Shown here piece by piece: positions 52,589 through 60,741 of a stretch of DNA of 64,000 bases (position 1 is the stretch's first letter; each line of letters starts with the position of its first letter). The DNA is taken from contig NZ_JAUIYO010000007.1 of the NCBI RefSeq assembly GCF_044891285.1, positions 1 through 64,000 of the forward strand. Reading direction: 5' to 3'. The stretch is from Pseudobacillus lumedeiriae (GTDB lineage: Bacteria > Bacillota > Bacilli > Bacillales > Domibacillaceae). The notes beneath the pieces are model-generated. The model saw only the letters and a list, made by a program, of their open reading frames with translations, ran no database searches and was not told where the DNA came from. Made by a program: the position numbers and the translations under genes.

Positions 52589-53073
52589 ACGTAAAGAAAA
52601 TATCATGGGTTGCATTATTTATTGCCCTGTCGGTAATCGGCGGGATGATCAAAGTACCGGGACCGGTTTCAAGCATAGCGCTTGACTCGTTTCCTGCGCT
52701 TTTAGCCGCAGGTCTTCTCGGGGCCGGGCCGGGGGCGCTTGTGGGTGCATTTGGGCATCTGATTTCTGCCCTCATCGGCGGTCTGCCGATGGGGCCGCTG
52801 CATTTGCTTGTAGCTGCTGAAATGGCGGTCGTCGTCTGGTTATTTGGTAAAATGTATGGATCAGGTAAAAGAATATTGGCTGTTCTTGTTTTTGTTCTTT
52901 TAAACGGTTTAGCCGCACCTGCTCCATTCATTTTGGTGATGGGCTGGCCGTTTTATGCTGGCGCCGCTCCAGCTATTACGATTGCAGCTGTTTTCAATGG
53001 GATTGTGGCAGCTGTTTTACTTCCGCGTGTTCTGCCAGTGTTTGAGAAGCGCTTTGGGCGTGTTCACGCATGA
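52585..53073 (+). CDS. cblT: Alpha-ribazole transporter CblT (ECF S-component-like)
   Basis: A 162-residue membrane protein with about five helices, similar to ECF transporter substrate-binding components: GGMIKVPGPVSSIALDSFPALLAAGLLGAGPGA-type opening, GHLISALIGGLPMGPLHLL and GLAAPAPFILVMGWP. Its position between the adenosyltransferase and a CblS-type kinase matches the cblT-cblS pair described for alpha-ribazole salvage in Geobacillus. The start is GTG in a GTGA overlap. Assignment rests on context plus general S-component features. Confidence 0.82.
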   Translation: MNVKKISWVALFIALSVIGGMIKVPGPVSSIALDSFPALLAAGLLGAGPGALVGAFGHLISALIGGLPMGPLHLLVAAEMAVVVWLFGKMYGSGKRILAVLVFVLLNGLAAPAPFILVMGWPFYAGAAPAITIAAVFNGIVAAVLLPRVLPVFEKRFGRVHA

Positions 53074-53780
53074 AGCGGGATGTCATTTATACAAATGGAC
53101 TTGTCATCGCTGCTGATAACAGCGGTTCAGTTGGTGAAAAAAAGGGTGACACCGTACAAGCAGAATATGAAATGGTCGGCTATTTCTCTGCACGCGTGGC
53201 ATTAATGGAATGTCTCGCAGCCGGAGGGGAACCGTTTGCCGCAGTCATTCACAACTTTGCTGGAGAAGAAGCATGGTCAAAATTAAGGGCTGGCATCGAG
53301 CAGGCGGCTAGGGAAGCAGAGTGTTCCATACAGATGACAGGAAGCACAGAAACGAATTTTACGATGAGCGAATCAGCTGCCGGCATTACAGTCATTGGAA
53401 GTCATGCGAGGCAAGTAGATGATTTTGACTGTGATTCCGTTTGTTATGGTGTGATCGGCAAGCCGCTTGTAGGCCTGGAAGTATTGGCTGAACCGCATGC
53501 TGTTGCTCCACTTTATCTGTTTCGAAAAGTGATTGAAATCGAGGGAGTCCGGAGTATTTTACCTGTCGGATCAAAGGGAATCCTTCATGAGTGGAGGATA
53601 ATGAGTGGACATACAGAAATGAAGCAGGAGGACGTAGAGTGTTCGCTTGACATCGAAAAATCTGCTGGACCGGCAACTTGTTTTTTAGTCGGGTTTGATC
53701 GTACAGCAGAGAAAGCATTGAAAGTTATTTGTGCCGGATTATATAGCGAAATTAAACATAGCATGGTAGAAACAGACTAA
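53070..53780 (+). CDS. cblS: Alpha-ribazole kinase CblS
   Basis: A 236-residue soluble protein with a PurM/AIR-synthase-like layout (DNSGSVGEKKGD near the N-terminus; YFSARVALMECLAAGGEPFAAV; GSTETNFTMSESAAGITVIG). It matches CblS in size and in pairing with cblT. CblS phosphorylates imported alpha-ribazole to alpha-ribazole-5'-P for CobS. Last gene of the B12 operon; a strong terminator follows. Confidence 0.82.
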   Translation: MKRDVIYTNGLVIAADNSGSVGEKKGDTVQAEYEMVGYFSARVALMECLAAGGEPFAAVIHNFAGEEAWSKLRAGIEQAAREAECSIQMTGSTETNFTMSESAAGITVIGSHARQVDDFDCDSVCYGVIGKPLVGLEVLAEPHAVAPLYLFRKVIEIEGVRSILPVGSKGILHEWRIMSGHTEMKQEDVECSLDIEKSAGPATCFLVGFDRTAEKALKVICAGLYSEIKHSMVETD

Positions 53781-53784
53781 GACA

Positions 53785-53819
53785 AAAAAGAAGCGTCTCT
53801 TAAAGAGACGCTTCTTTTT
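53785..53819. terminator. Terminator at the end of the B12 operon
   Basis: AAAAAGAAGCGTCTCT (53785-53800) pairs perfectly with AGAGACGCTTCTTTTT (53804-53819), TAA loop. Its right arm lies inside the last codons of the convergent carbonic anhydrase gene. Confidence 0.95.
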
Positions 53820-54375
53820 CATATCCATCTACTACAAGATCCAGTTCACCCGTTTCTGGATGAATCACAAGTCCATGCACGGGAATGTTAGGAACCATCA
53901 GCGGATGGGATTTCACCATATGTACGCTGTGTTGGACGCTCTCCTCTACGCTGCTAAAGCCTTCAAGCCATTGATCGACTTCAATTCCTGCGTGACGCAG
54001 TGTGTCAATCGTTTCTTGTTTGACACCGCGCTCTTTCATCGCATCAAACATTACATCACTTGACAAGGTGCTCATTCCACAATCATGATGGCCGACAATC
54101 AATACTTCGTCAGCCCGTAATTGATAGACAGCTACAAGCAGGCTGCGCATGATGCTCCCAAATGGATGATTGATGATTGCACCGGCGTTACGGACGATTT
54201 TTACATCGCCGTTTTTGAAGTTCATTGCTTTGGTTACTAGTTCTACAAGACGTGTGTCCATACAAGTTAAAATGACGACCCGTTTGTCGGGAAATTTGTC
54301 TGTTGTAAATTCCTCATACATTTTGTTAGTTACGAACTCTTTATTAAAGGATAATACTTCTTCTAATAGAGTCAT
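53800..54375 (-). CDS. Beta-class carbonic anhydrase
   Basis: A 191-residue zinc enzyme interconverting CO2 and bicarbonate. Zinc ligands are Cys38 and Asp40 in LTCMDTR, with Arg42, and the HHDCGM His/Cys pair. The size and sequence resemble B. subtilis YtiB. The final codons form one arm of the shared terminator. GAAAGGAGCG precedes the ATG region. Confidence 0.9.
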   Translation of the reverse strand: MTLLEEVLSFNKEFVTNKMYEEFTTDKFPDKRVVILTCMDTRLVELVTKAMNFKNGDVKIVRNAGAIINHPFGSIMRSLLVAVYQLRADEVLIVGHHDCGMSTLSSDVMFDAMKERGVKQETIDTLRHAGIEVDQWLEGFSSVEESVQHSVHMVKSHPLMVPNIPVHGLVIHPETGELDLVVDGYEKEASL

Positions 54376-54451
54376 TTGATAACGCTCCTTTCTTTTACAA
54401 AATATATTTTACATGATTATTGCTAAATTAAACATTTTGACGAATCAATTT

Positions 54452-54772
54452 TTATATAAGATCATAAATTTTTTTTATTTGATCGTTGAGATCTTCCATC
54501 GGAATAAATCGTGCTTTGCGAAACATTTCTTTTTGTTCCACGAAAAATAGAACGGCAGGAATGGTGAAAACGGAAAACGCTCCGGCTACTTCAGGGATGT
54601 CATCAGCATCCACATGAAAAGAGGAAATTTTTGGATAGTTCAGTAATAATTCTTCCACCTGCGGCAGCACGGCATGACAGACAGAACAGCTCCGACGGGA
54701 AATATAAAGCAGCACGATTGGATTCTTTTTTAAGTTCTCCTGCAAAACAGTCATTGTTGTTATTTGTTCCAT
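54452..54772 (-). CDS. Thioredoxin-family protein (CxxC)
   Basis: A 106-residue single thioredoxin fold with redox motif CSVC (in YISRRSCSVCHAVLP) and the cis-proline segment FTIPAVLFF. It resembles B. subtilis YtpP/YdbP-type small thioredoxins. ATG 54770-54772 has AAAGGAG 9 nt upstream; the longer frame to 54823 is not supported. Cytoplasmic dithiol-disulfide exchange is likely; the partner is unknown. Confidence 0.85.
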   Translation of the reverse strand: MEQITTMTVLQENLKKNPIVLLYISRRSCSVCHAVLPQVEELLLNYPKISSFHVDADDIPEVAGAFSVFTIPAVLFFVEQKEMFRKARFIPMEDLNDQIKKIYDLI

Positions 54773-54838
54773 GATCCATCTCTCCTTTTTCATTACTTTA
54801 CCTATAGGGGCATATACAATCAAGTGAAACCGCTCCTA

Positions 54839-54867
54839 TTGTACTGTTGAGCGGATCACACTATAAT
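54839..54867 (+). promoter_or_regulatory. SigmaA-like promoter of queF
   Basis: TTGTAC (54839-54844), 17-nt spacer, TATAAT (54862-54867), 27 bp before the ATG. No preQ1 riboswitch is recognisable. Confidence 0.55.
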
Positions 54868-54893
54868 AAAGGGGAGATTAAGGAGGGTTTTAC

Positions 54894-55394
54894 ATGGCAG
54901 GAAGAAAAGAAGAAGAGTTAAAAACAGAGATTTCACTTTTAGGCAATCAAGGAACAAAATATACATTTGAATACGATCCATCGATTTTAGAGGCATTTGA
55001 TAACAAACATCCGAATCGTGATTACTTCGTGAAATTCAATTGTCCTGAATTTACGAGTCTTTGCCCGGTGACAGGTCAGCCGGATTTTGCGACGATTTAT
55101 ATTAGCTATATCCCTGATATTAAGATGGTGGAAAGCAAATCGTTGAAGCTGTATTTGTTCAGTTTCCGCAATCATGGCGATTTCCATGAGGACTGTGTGA
55201 ATATCATTATGAATGACTTGATTAAATTAATGAATCCGCGTTACATCGAAGTATGGGGGAAATTTACGCCAAGAGGCGGCATTTCCATTGATCCGTACTG
55301 CAACTGGGGACGTCCTGGGACGAAGTTTGAGGAAATGGCGAACTATCGTTTGATGAATCATGATATGTATCCGGAGACGGTGGATAATCGTTAA
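54894..55394 (+). CDS. queF: NADPH-dependent 7-cyano-7-deazaguanine reductase
   Basis: A 166-residue type I QueF that reduces preQ0 to preQ1 in queuosine synthesis. Active-site Cys57 is in SLCPVTGQPDFATI with Asp64. The NADPH-binding ESKSLKLYLFSFRNHGDFHE motif and GRPGTKFEE are present. TTAAGGAGGGTTTTAC precedes the ATG. queC, queD and queE are not adjacent. Confidence 0.95.
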   Translation: MAGRKEEELKTEISLLGNQGTKYTFEYDPSILEAFDNKHPNRDYFVKFNCPEFTSLCPVTGQPDFATIYISYIPDIKMVESKSLKLYLFSFRNHGDFHEDCVNIIMNDLIKLMNPRYIEVWGKFTPRGGISIDPYCNWGRPGTKFEEMANYRLMNHDMYPETVDNR

Positions 55395-55470
55395 AAATAA
55401 TGAAAATGATTAGTGGCGGCGAGAATCCTATGTTATACTGAGTCTACCATTTACTATTACTTGTTTCGAC

Positions 55471-55503
55471 ATTCCCTATTCATTCGTGAGTAGGGAATTT
55501 TTA
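55471..55503 (+). terminator. Terminator of queF
   Basis: ATTCCCTATTCA, TTCG tetraloop, TGAGTAGGGAAT (55471-55498), then a T-run. Confidence 0.9.
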
Positions 55504-55516
55504 TGTTTTTAAAATT

Positions 55517-55547
55517 AAAAAAACAGACTCTAATTTTAGAGTCTGTT
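55517..55547 (-). terminator. Terminator of the cold-shock gene
   Basis: AACAGACTCTAA (55522-55533) pairs perfectly with TTAGAGTCTGTT (55536-55547). On the minus strand a TTTTTTT run follows. Confidence 0.9.
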
Positions 55548-55565
55548 CATATGTGCTAATGTTGA

Positions 55566-55766
55566 TTATGCTTTTTGAACGTTAGCTGCTTGTAGTCCGC
55601 GTTGACCTTGTTCAACGTCAAATGTTACAGATTGACCTTCGTCTAAGGATTTGTAGCCATCGCCTTGAATAGCTGAGAAATGAACGAATACGTCGTCTCC
55701 ATCTTCACGTTCGATAAATCCAAAACCTTTTTCTGCATTAAACCATTTTACTTTACCTTGTTCCAT
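55566..55766 (-). CDS. Cold-shock protein (CspB/CspD type)
   Basis: A 66-residue single cold-shock domain, an RNA/ssDNA chaperone. RNP1 KGFGFIE and RNP2 VFVHF are intact; it opens MEQGKVKWFNAEKGFGF and is acidic like B. subtilis CspB/CspD. GAGGAGGAAACACAA precedes the ATG. A GTATGC/GCATAC hairpin (55782-55796) sits just upstream of the ribosome site in the leader. Confidence 0.95.
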   Translation of the reverse strand: MEQGKVKWFNAEKGFGFIEREDGDDVFVHFSAIQGDGYKSLDEGQSVTFDVEQGQRGLQAANVQKA

Positions 55767-55968
55767 TTGTGTTTCCTCCTCGTATGCAGTGCATACATTG
55801 TGTTACTATCCTTGCTCCAAATCTTCCAGACGAAAGTATATCACTTATCAATCCTTACCGAACAAAAATAATTCTTATTAAGTGTAACATGAAAAGCTGT
55901 AGTATGCAAGCGAATGTAAAACATAGGCTGTGTCACAGACTATTGTTGATTTGGATGCTTTGTTAATT

Positions 55969-56026
55969 AGAATGAAAAGTGAGCACCCTCAGGGGGAATC
56001 AACCGTCGAGTTTAACAAAGCCTAAA
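55969..56026. repeat. Interspersed repeat family B, copy 4 (degraded)
   Basis: Shares GAAAAGTGAGC-CCCTCAG-GGGGAATCAAC and GAGTTTAACAAAGCCTAAA with 20627-20690 and 22908-22946. It also has the reverse TGCTTTGTTAATTAG at its left side, so the AACAAAGC/GCTTTGTT ends form an inverted repeat. Confidence 0.65.
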
Positions 56027-56053
56027 TATAAAAAAACTAAAAAGTAATTGATT

Positions 56054-57088
56054 TTATTCTTTTGTTTTGCTTTTTGTAGAGATACTTTCTTGTTCTAATT
56101 GCGAGATTTTTTCAGTTGGTACTAAATAGTCTGCGTATTGCCGGATTACACTTGATTTTATTATGTTTAGTTCAGGAATTTCTTCTTGCAGCAGTTCGGA
56201 TCGCAATAAGATTTCAGGTTCATTTACGCCTAATAGTGTGCGCATGCCTGTTGTACTGCTGAACCTCGGGTTAATTTCAAAAATATAAGCTTTTTCTTGC
56301 CAAAAGCGAAGTTGAAAATTACAAGGCCCGTAAGGTTTAAGAGCAACAGCGACTTGTTTGCAATACTCTGTAATATCCTTAAAGTCACCAGATGTTGCCC
56401 TCATGGTAATGCCGTCCTGTAAATGTCTTTTTAATGCAATGGAGGATAAAACAGTTCCATCCATGCCGCTGCAAATTCCCACGGTAAATTCTCCTTGATC
56501 ATCAGGAAGATATTGCTGAAGGATGATGTCTTTTTTTTCCGAAAGAAGCTGATGAAGGGCCATTAAATTTTGTGCTACATGTACATCTTCAGAACCCTTT
56601 CCACGCCTTGGTTTCACAATAAGGGGGAAGTCTACAACTTTAAGAAAAGAGTCGATCTGTTCTTTATCTTCCGGGTAACGAATTGTTTTTGGATAGGGGA
56701 AATGATGGTCTTTGAGAAAGTTGACTGTATTCCATTTATCGCTGCAAATAGATAACACACGTGCCGAGTTGGTGAACACTTTCGCATTGGTTTCTGCTTC
56801 AATCAATGTTTTGTAGCGGCTATAAAAGGAAAGTTCTTGCGAAGATGCGATAAAAACAGCATGAATGTTTTCTTTTTTTAAGATTTCTAGTAATTTCTCT
56901 AAATAAAATTCTTCTTCCTTGACAGGAGGAACGAGATAACTGCGGCAGGCAAGATGAAGCCCCAAGGCATGGGAGTGAATATCAATTGCTACTATCTTAA
57001 TATGTAGCTTTGATTTTAAGAGGGACTGAATAACCGCCACACCATAGAGAGAGCCCGCTCCAGTTACAAGAACATTTATTGTGTTCAT
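56054..57088 (-). CDS. ATP-grasp enzyme (carbamoyl-phosphate-synthase-like)
   Basis: 344 residues: a Rossmann-like pre-ATP-grasp domain (VLVTGAGSLYGVAV; about 1-115), then an ATP-grasp fold with PLIVKPRRGKGSEDV, the ILQQYLPDDQGEFTVGI lid and the metal-binding EINPRFSSTTG loop. Such enzymes ligate a carboxylate to an amine or other nucleophile. Last gene of the five-gene glycan operon; ATGA overlap with the WbqC-like gene. An amide-forming or carbamoylating role on a sugar or peptide is inferred; the substrate is unknown. Confidence 0.83.
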   Translation of the reverse strand: MNTINVLVTGAGSLYGVAVIQSLLKSKLHIKIVAIDIHSHALGLHLACRSYLVPPVKEEEFYLEKLLEILKKENIHAVFIASSQELSFYSRYKTLIEAETNAKVFTNSARVLSICSDKWNTVNFLKDHHFPYPKTIRYPEDKEQIDSFLKVVDFPLIVKPRRGKGSEDVHVAQNLMALHQLLSEKKDIILQQYLPDDQGEFTVGICSGMDGTVLSSIALKRHLQDGITMRATSGDFKDITEYCKQVAVALKPYGPCNFQLRFWQEKAYIFEINPRFSSTTGMRTLLGVNEPEILLRSELLQEEIPELNIIKSSVIRQYADYLVPTEKISQLEQESISTKSKTKE

Positions 57089-57774
57089 AAATCAATCACC
57101 TGTTTTGGTAAAAAATCTTTACTTTTTGGACCGCAATTGAATAGTAAATCAATAACAGACAAATTTGGTATAAAGTCACCCCATAGCTGAGGATAACAAG
57201 GCGGATCAAATTCCTGATAAACTAAGCGTATTTGATTTCTTGCAAATTCACTTTCATCATTATAGGATTTCGCTCCAGTACCTGATAAATAAACAGCTGC
57301 TTGTAACGTTTTGCAGATGCTAATAATTTTATCTCCCTTTAACCCTGTTGTTCCTAGAATTTCTGAAGAGCGGATGATAGGGGTTTTTATTTCAAGAATA
57401 GTACGGATGACATCTATAAGCCGCAAGTTAAAATCGGCTAATGTTTCGTCGGGATTTTCAAAGATAGGAGCAAAAAGGTGTTGATATTGTTTCCAGAAAG
57501 GGGCTCGTGCATAGTTTCTTTGAAGTGAACCCCAGTGTTTATTTGGCCATTTACCATCATTAAAGATCGTTACATCTTTGATTAGCCCCTCTTTATTAGA
57601 TAACGGCACACTTAGCAATCTCGATCCATCTGGACTTTTTATTTGGTTTTTATTCGTAATTGCTGTTTTGGAAAAAGTCACGTCATCGAGGATGACAAAT
57701 AAATCACAAGACAGCATTTTGTGAAAATATCCGCACCAAGGGATGTAGTTAGGCTGATGAATAGCGATGATCAT
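57085..57774 (-). CDS. WbqC-family protein
   Basis: A 229-residue member of the WbqC-like family, found in O-antigen and other surface-glycan clusters. The signature IIAIHQPNYIPWCGYFHKM opens the protein, and LLSVPLSNKEG, NYARAPFW and the C-terminal LSVIDLLFNCGP are family blocks. The chemistry is not established; amino-sugar acylation has been proposed for some clusters. TTG 57780 is two bases from GGAGGGG, whereas ATG 57774 is 7 nt away and is chosen. Confidence 0.85.
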   Translation of the reverse strand: MIIAIHQPNYIPWCGYFHKMLSCDLFVILDDVTFSKTAITNKNQIKSPDGSRLLSVPLSNKEGLIKDVTIFNDGKWPNKHWGSLQRNYARAPFWKQYQHLFAPIFENPDETLADFNLRLIDVIRTILEIKTPIIRSSEILGTTGLKGDKIISICKTLQAAVYLSGTGAKSYNDESEFARNQIRLVYQEFDPPCYPQLWGDFIPNLSVIDLLFNCGPKSKDFLPKQVIDL

Positions 57775-58622
57775 CGACAATCCCCTCCGAACGCCTCAAT
57801 TAGTTTTTTGGCCATTCTAATGTTCGTTTTATGACCTGTTCGTATACCAATAAAGTGTCCTTTCACTGGTATACCGATTGTGGCAAGGTCGCCCAATAAA
57901 TCCACTAGTTTATGTCTGGCTGGTTCATTATCCCATCTCAGTTTATTGTTTTTGTCATTGGAAAGCACAAGGCATTGATCGATCATAGAGCCAATTAGCC
58001 CCTCGACAAGATCATATTCAAAGTCCATAATATATGACCTAGCTGGTGACAAGTCAGAGACAAAGTTTGAGTCTGGCGTCAATTTGTAATGGGCCAGTTG
58101 GGTTGGCAGCTGTTTATTTGGATAATCAAGCAGATAAGTGAATGTGGGCTCTGCAGCAGGTAAAGCGATTAAAATGTTGTCATAACATTCCCCCTCAAAG
58201 GTGAAGGAATCGAAGATCCATTGTGGTTTAGTGACAGTTAGATATTTCTTTGGTAAATGTTGAATGACGGGTTCTGCTTGTAATAGAGCATTTGTGAAAT
58301 CATGGCAGCTGAATTGGCTGACAACAGGAACATGAGAACTGTTCAAGTGTATTTTTAGATTATCAATACCTAAACCAGTGATCGCGGCTAAAAGGTGTTC
58401 TGTATGTTCAATATGAATCGTATTTTTCATTAGAGAGGTCCATCGAGAATCGGCGCTGGCATATTCCGCTCGACATTCTATTTGAGGCTTCCCCGGCAGA
58501 TCATCACGGATAAACACGATACCGGTATCAGGAGGGGCTGGAAAAAAGGTGACTGCCGTTTGAAATTTCCCTGTTATAGTCATACCGCTGCATTGGGCAG
58601 AATGTTTGATTGATTTTTGCAT
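57771..58622 (-). CDS. LpxC-family UDP-sugar N-deacetylase homologue in a Gram-positive
   Basis: A 283-residue protein aligning over its whole length with LpxC, the zinc deacetylase of lipid A synthesis. The first domain has a PAPPDTGIVFIRDDL block. Catalytic Glu75-His76 lie in HTEHLLAAITGLGIDN. Zinc ligands His237 and Asp241, plus Lys238 and Asp245, lie in ARHKLVDLLGDL. His264 is in RTGHKTN. The MDGSA loop of E. coli LpxC is replaced by VSQFSC, suggesting an altered acyl/substrate pocket. It is embedded in a CgeB/WbqC/ATP-grasp operon. Lipid A itself is not expected; deacetylation of an activated amino sugar is inferred. Confidence 0.88.
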   Translation of the reverse strand: MQKSIKHSAQCSGMTITGKFQTAVTFFPAPPDTGIVFIRDDLPGKPQIECRAEYASADSRWTSLMKNTIHIEHTEHLLAAITGLGIDNLKIHLNSSHVPVVSQFSCHDFTNALLQAEPVIQHLPKKYLTVTKPQWIFDSFTFEGECYDNILIALPAAEPTFTYLLDYPNKQLPTQLAHYKLTPDSNFVSDLSPARSYIMDFEYDLVEGLIGSMIDQCLVLSNDKNNKLRWDNEPARHKLVDLLGDLATIGIPVKGHFIGIRTGHKTNIRMAKKLIEAFGGDCR

Positions 58623-58635
58623 GGAGATCCCAACC

Positions 58636-59601
58636 TTATCCTAATGATTTGTTTACAACCCTTAATATTTCCGCAGCCCGGTGTGTATAGGTATGCCTTG
58701 AGTAGACTTCTTTTTGTCCTAAATGAGCGATGGCTTTTCTTTCTTCTTCATGCTTAAGATAATAATTAACTAATTCGATCGTTTCTTCGGGTGAATGAGA
58801 ACAAACTAGATGCTTTCCTGGAATAAAGGTTTCTTGAACAGCAGGGGTAGATGGTGTCAATAGAAATCCGCGGGCAGCTAGAACTTCAAATGTACGTGAA
58901 GTTAGTTCCGTGAGAGTATTTTGAAATCCGAGAACAATTTTTGCGGAGCTGTAAACATCGTTTGTATCCAAATAGGGAAGTTTTTGCCGCAGAAACTGAG
59001 CTGGAACATCAAAGCCGATGAATGGGGAGTGGGATCTATCCCAGCGTTTTCCCCATATTGAAACGTCATAGCCTTTTTCTATCAATGGTTTTAAAAGAAT
59101 CTGTACACTGTCTTTGCGATAAGAATTCCAAGTCACGCCAGCCGTTGCGACAACGGCGATGTCACATGCGTACTGATCCTGAGACTGGACTGGCTGATGG
59201 AAGTCAGGGTTACAAGCCCAGGGAAGGTAGTGAGCCGAATAGCCTAACTCCTCATAAAAGGAAATAGAATCACGATCAATAGTGAAAATATAATCCGGGC
59301 AGGTCGTTTCAATATAATAAAGGGACCATTTTTCCCGCCAACGGGGGTCCTCTGTTGCCCAGTAGGCATGTTTCACATCATACTCCTTTAGAAGTCTATG
59401 GAGAGTCTGCAGCTTAACGGATGTATGGATTTTCGTCCATCCAGCTGTTACTGCCAAATCTGGCTTGAATTCCATTAACACATTCTTTAGCTCTTCTTCT
59501 TGAATATCCGTCAACACTTTCACGTGGCAGCCCAATTTTTCAAAACCGGAAGGAAGCCCCGATAAATACTGTTTCGCAGCTTCAATAAAAAGGATGTTCA
59601 T
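58636..59601 (-). CDS. CgeB-family glycosyltransferase
   Basis: 321 residues resembling spore maturation protein CgeB and related GT-B glycosyltransferases: NILFIEAAKQYLSGLPSGFEKLG opening, YWATEDPRWREKW, HYLPWACNPDFH, VLGFQNTLTELTSRTFEVLA and GFLLTPSTPAVQETF. In B. subtilis, CgeB acts in the outermost spore layer (crust) under SigmaK/GerE. GTG 59610 has no ribosome site; ATG 59599-59601 has CAGGTGAT 4-5 nt upstream and is used. 13 bp separate it from the LpxC-like gene. Confidence 0.85.
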   Translation of the reverse strand: MNILFIEAAKQYLSGLPSGFEKLGCHVKVLTDIQEEELKNVLMEFKPDLAVTAGWTKIHTSVKLQTLHRLLKEYDVKHAYWATEDPRWREKWSLYYIETTCPDYIFTIDRDSISFYEELGYSAHYLPWACNPDFHQPVQSQDQYACDIAVVATAGVTWNSYRKDSVQILLKPLIEKGYDVSIWGKRWDRSHSPFIGFDVPAQFLRQKLPYLDTNDVYSSAKIVLGFQNTLTELTSRTFEVLAARGFLLTPSTPAVQETFIPGKHLVCSHSPEETIELVNYYLKHEEERKAIAHLGQKEVYSRHTYTHRAAEILRVVNKSLG

Positions 59602-59616
59602 ATTTATCACCTGATT

Positions 59617-60585
59617 TCATAAAGTTAATCTGTAGGTTTCACGTAAAATGCCCCGTCCTCCAAACCCTTCTTTGAACTTGAATAAACCAGCATTCACTAC
59701 TTGCCCTTTATTTTCGGTAGAAATCCCCCAGTCGACAAAGTGGAATCCTTCTTGTAATCCCCAAGTGATAAGGTCACTGAAAATTAGGTTTAAAGGTCTT
59801 AAGTGCTGATACTTTTCATGATGACAAATATAAAAACAATTAATTACCCGGCGATTAAGAGCAAAAACGAGTACACCAGCAATCATTTTTTCTTGATAAA
59901 AAGCGGAAAACAATTTCAATTGATTAGGATATCTTTGAATGAGATCAAGAATTTCTGAGTATGTGTGAGTAGGAAATGTATGATGCCTTTCTTTAAGATT
60001 TTTTTGTAATATCCCCCAGAACTGAATATAATCGTCACTTTCTTTGACGATTACACCTTGATTTATTGCTTTGTTTCTATTTCTAATCGCGTTTTTCTCC
60101 ATAAAACGATCTGCTGTGTCTATTTCTTTGAGCGGAAGTGCTGTCGCTAATTCTGAAATACTAGGTGAAAATCCGTGGTATCTTAAAGCAAAATCGATTT
60201 CATCTGAAGGAGAGAGATGGTAAATACGTGGAACCAATTTTAGCTCTATCGCTTTTAAATCAAGGCGGCGGCAGTGTTCTATGAGAAGAGGGGCCAGGGC
60301 TAAAGCTTTAGAAGTATCAAACTTGTGATTAATAATAATTCCACCGTGTGAGGCACCTGGATAGGAACAAAAAATGGAAGATTCTCCTTCTTGTTTTAAT
60401 GCGGCAGGGATGACAGCGATTAATCGGTTTTGGTCATCATAAGCCATTAAGGAACAATCCTGAAATTTTCCTGGAGGATGATAATTAATAAATTTACGCT
60501 CCTGCATAAAGGTTCCATTTCTTGAACGCTGAACAAAGTCATCCCAGATGCTTTCGAATTGATCCGTATACGATGTTATTCTCAT
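59617..60585 (-). CDS. GNAT/FemAB-like acyltransferase
   Basis: A 322-residue protein of the double-GNAT (FemAB/BioF2-like) group: RITSYTDQFESIWDDFVQRS, AIRNRNKAINQGV and a C-terminal GNAT-like half with LVFALNRRVINCFY, LIFSDLITWGLQEGFHFVDWGISTEN and GLFKFKEGFGG. It transfers an acyl or aminoacyl group to an unknown acceptor; the operon suggests an amino sugar. First gene of the operon, directly after a SigmaK-like promoter. GGTGATATAAA precedes the ATG. Confidence 0.82.
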   Translation of the reverse strand: MRITSYTDQFESIWDDFVQRSRNGTFMQERKFINYHPPGKFQDCSLMAYDDQNRLIAVIPAALKQEGESSIFCSYPGASHGGIIINHKFDTSKALALAPLLIEHCRRLDLKAIELKLVPRIYHLSPSDEIDFALRYHGFSPSISELATALPLKEIDTADRFMEKNAIRNRNKAINQGVIVKESDDYIQFWGILQKNLKERHHTFPTHTYSEILDLIQRYPNQLKLFSAFYQEKMIAGVLVFALNRRVINCFYICHHEKYQHLRPLNLIFSDLITWGLQEGFHFVDWGISTENKGQVVNAGLFKFKEGFGGRGILRETYRLTL

Positions 60586-60663
60586 TTTATATCACCATTT
60601 CATATGAAATTTATAAACGCTGCGTATGGTTAAACGCATAAGAAATAACACGAAATGTCATGA

Positions 60664-60692
60664 TATTCTATGCTGAAACGTATTCCTTAGTG
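60664..60692 (-). promoter_or_regulatory. Candidate SigmaK promoter of the glycan operon
   Basis: On the minus strand CAC (-35 'AC'), 17-nt spacer, then CATAGAATA preceded by G. This matches the SigmaK consensus mAC-N16-17-gCATAnnnTA. It lies 79 bp upstream of the first operon gene. Confidence 0.6.
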
Positions 60693-60741
60693 ACAATTGT
60701 CCGTGGTTGACTATATCCCCTCATTGAAAAGTAATATGAAA

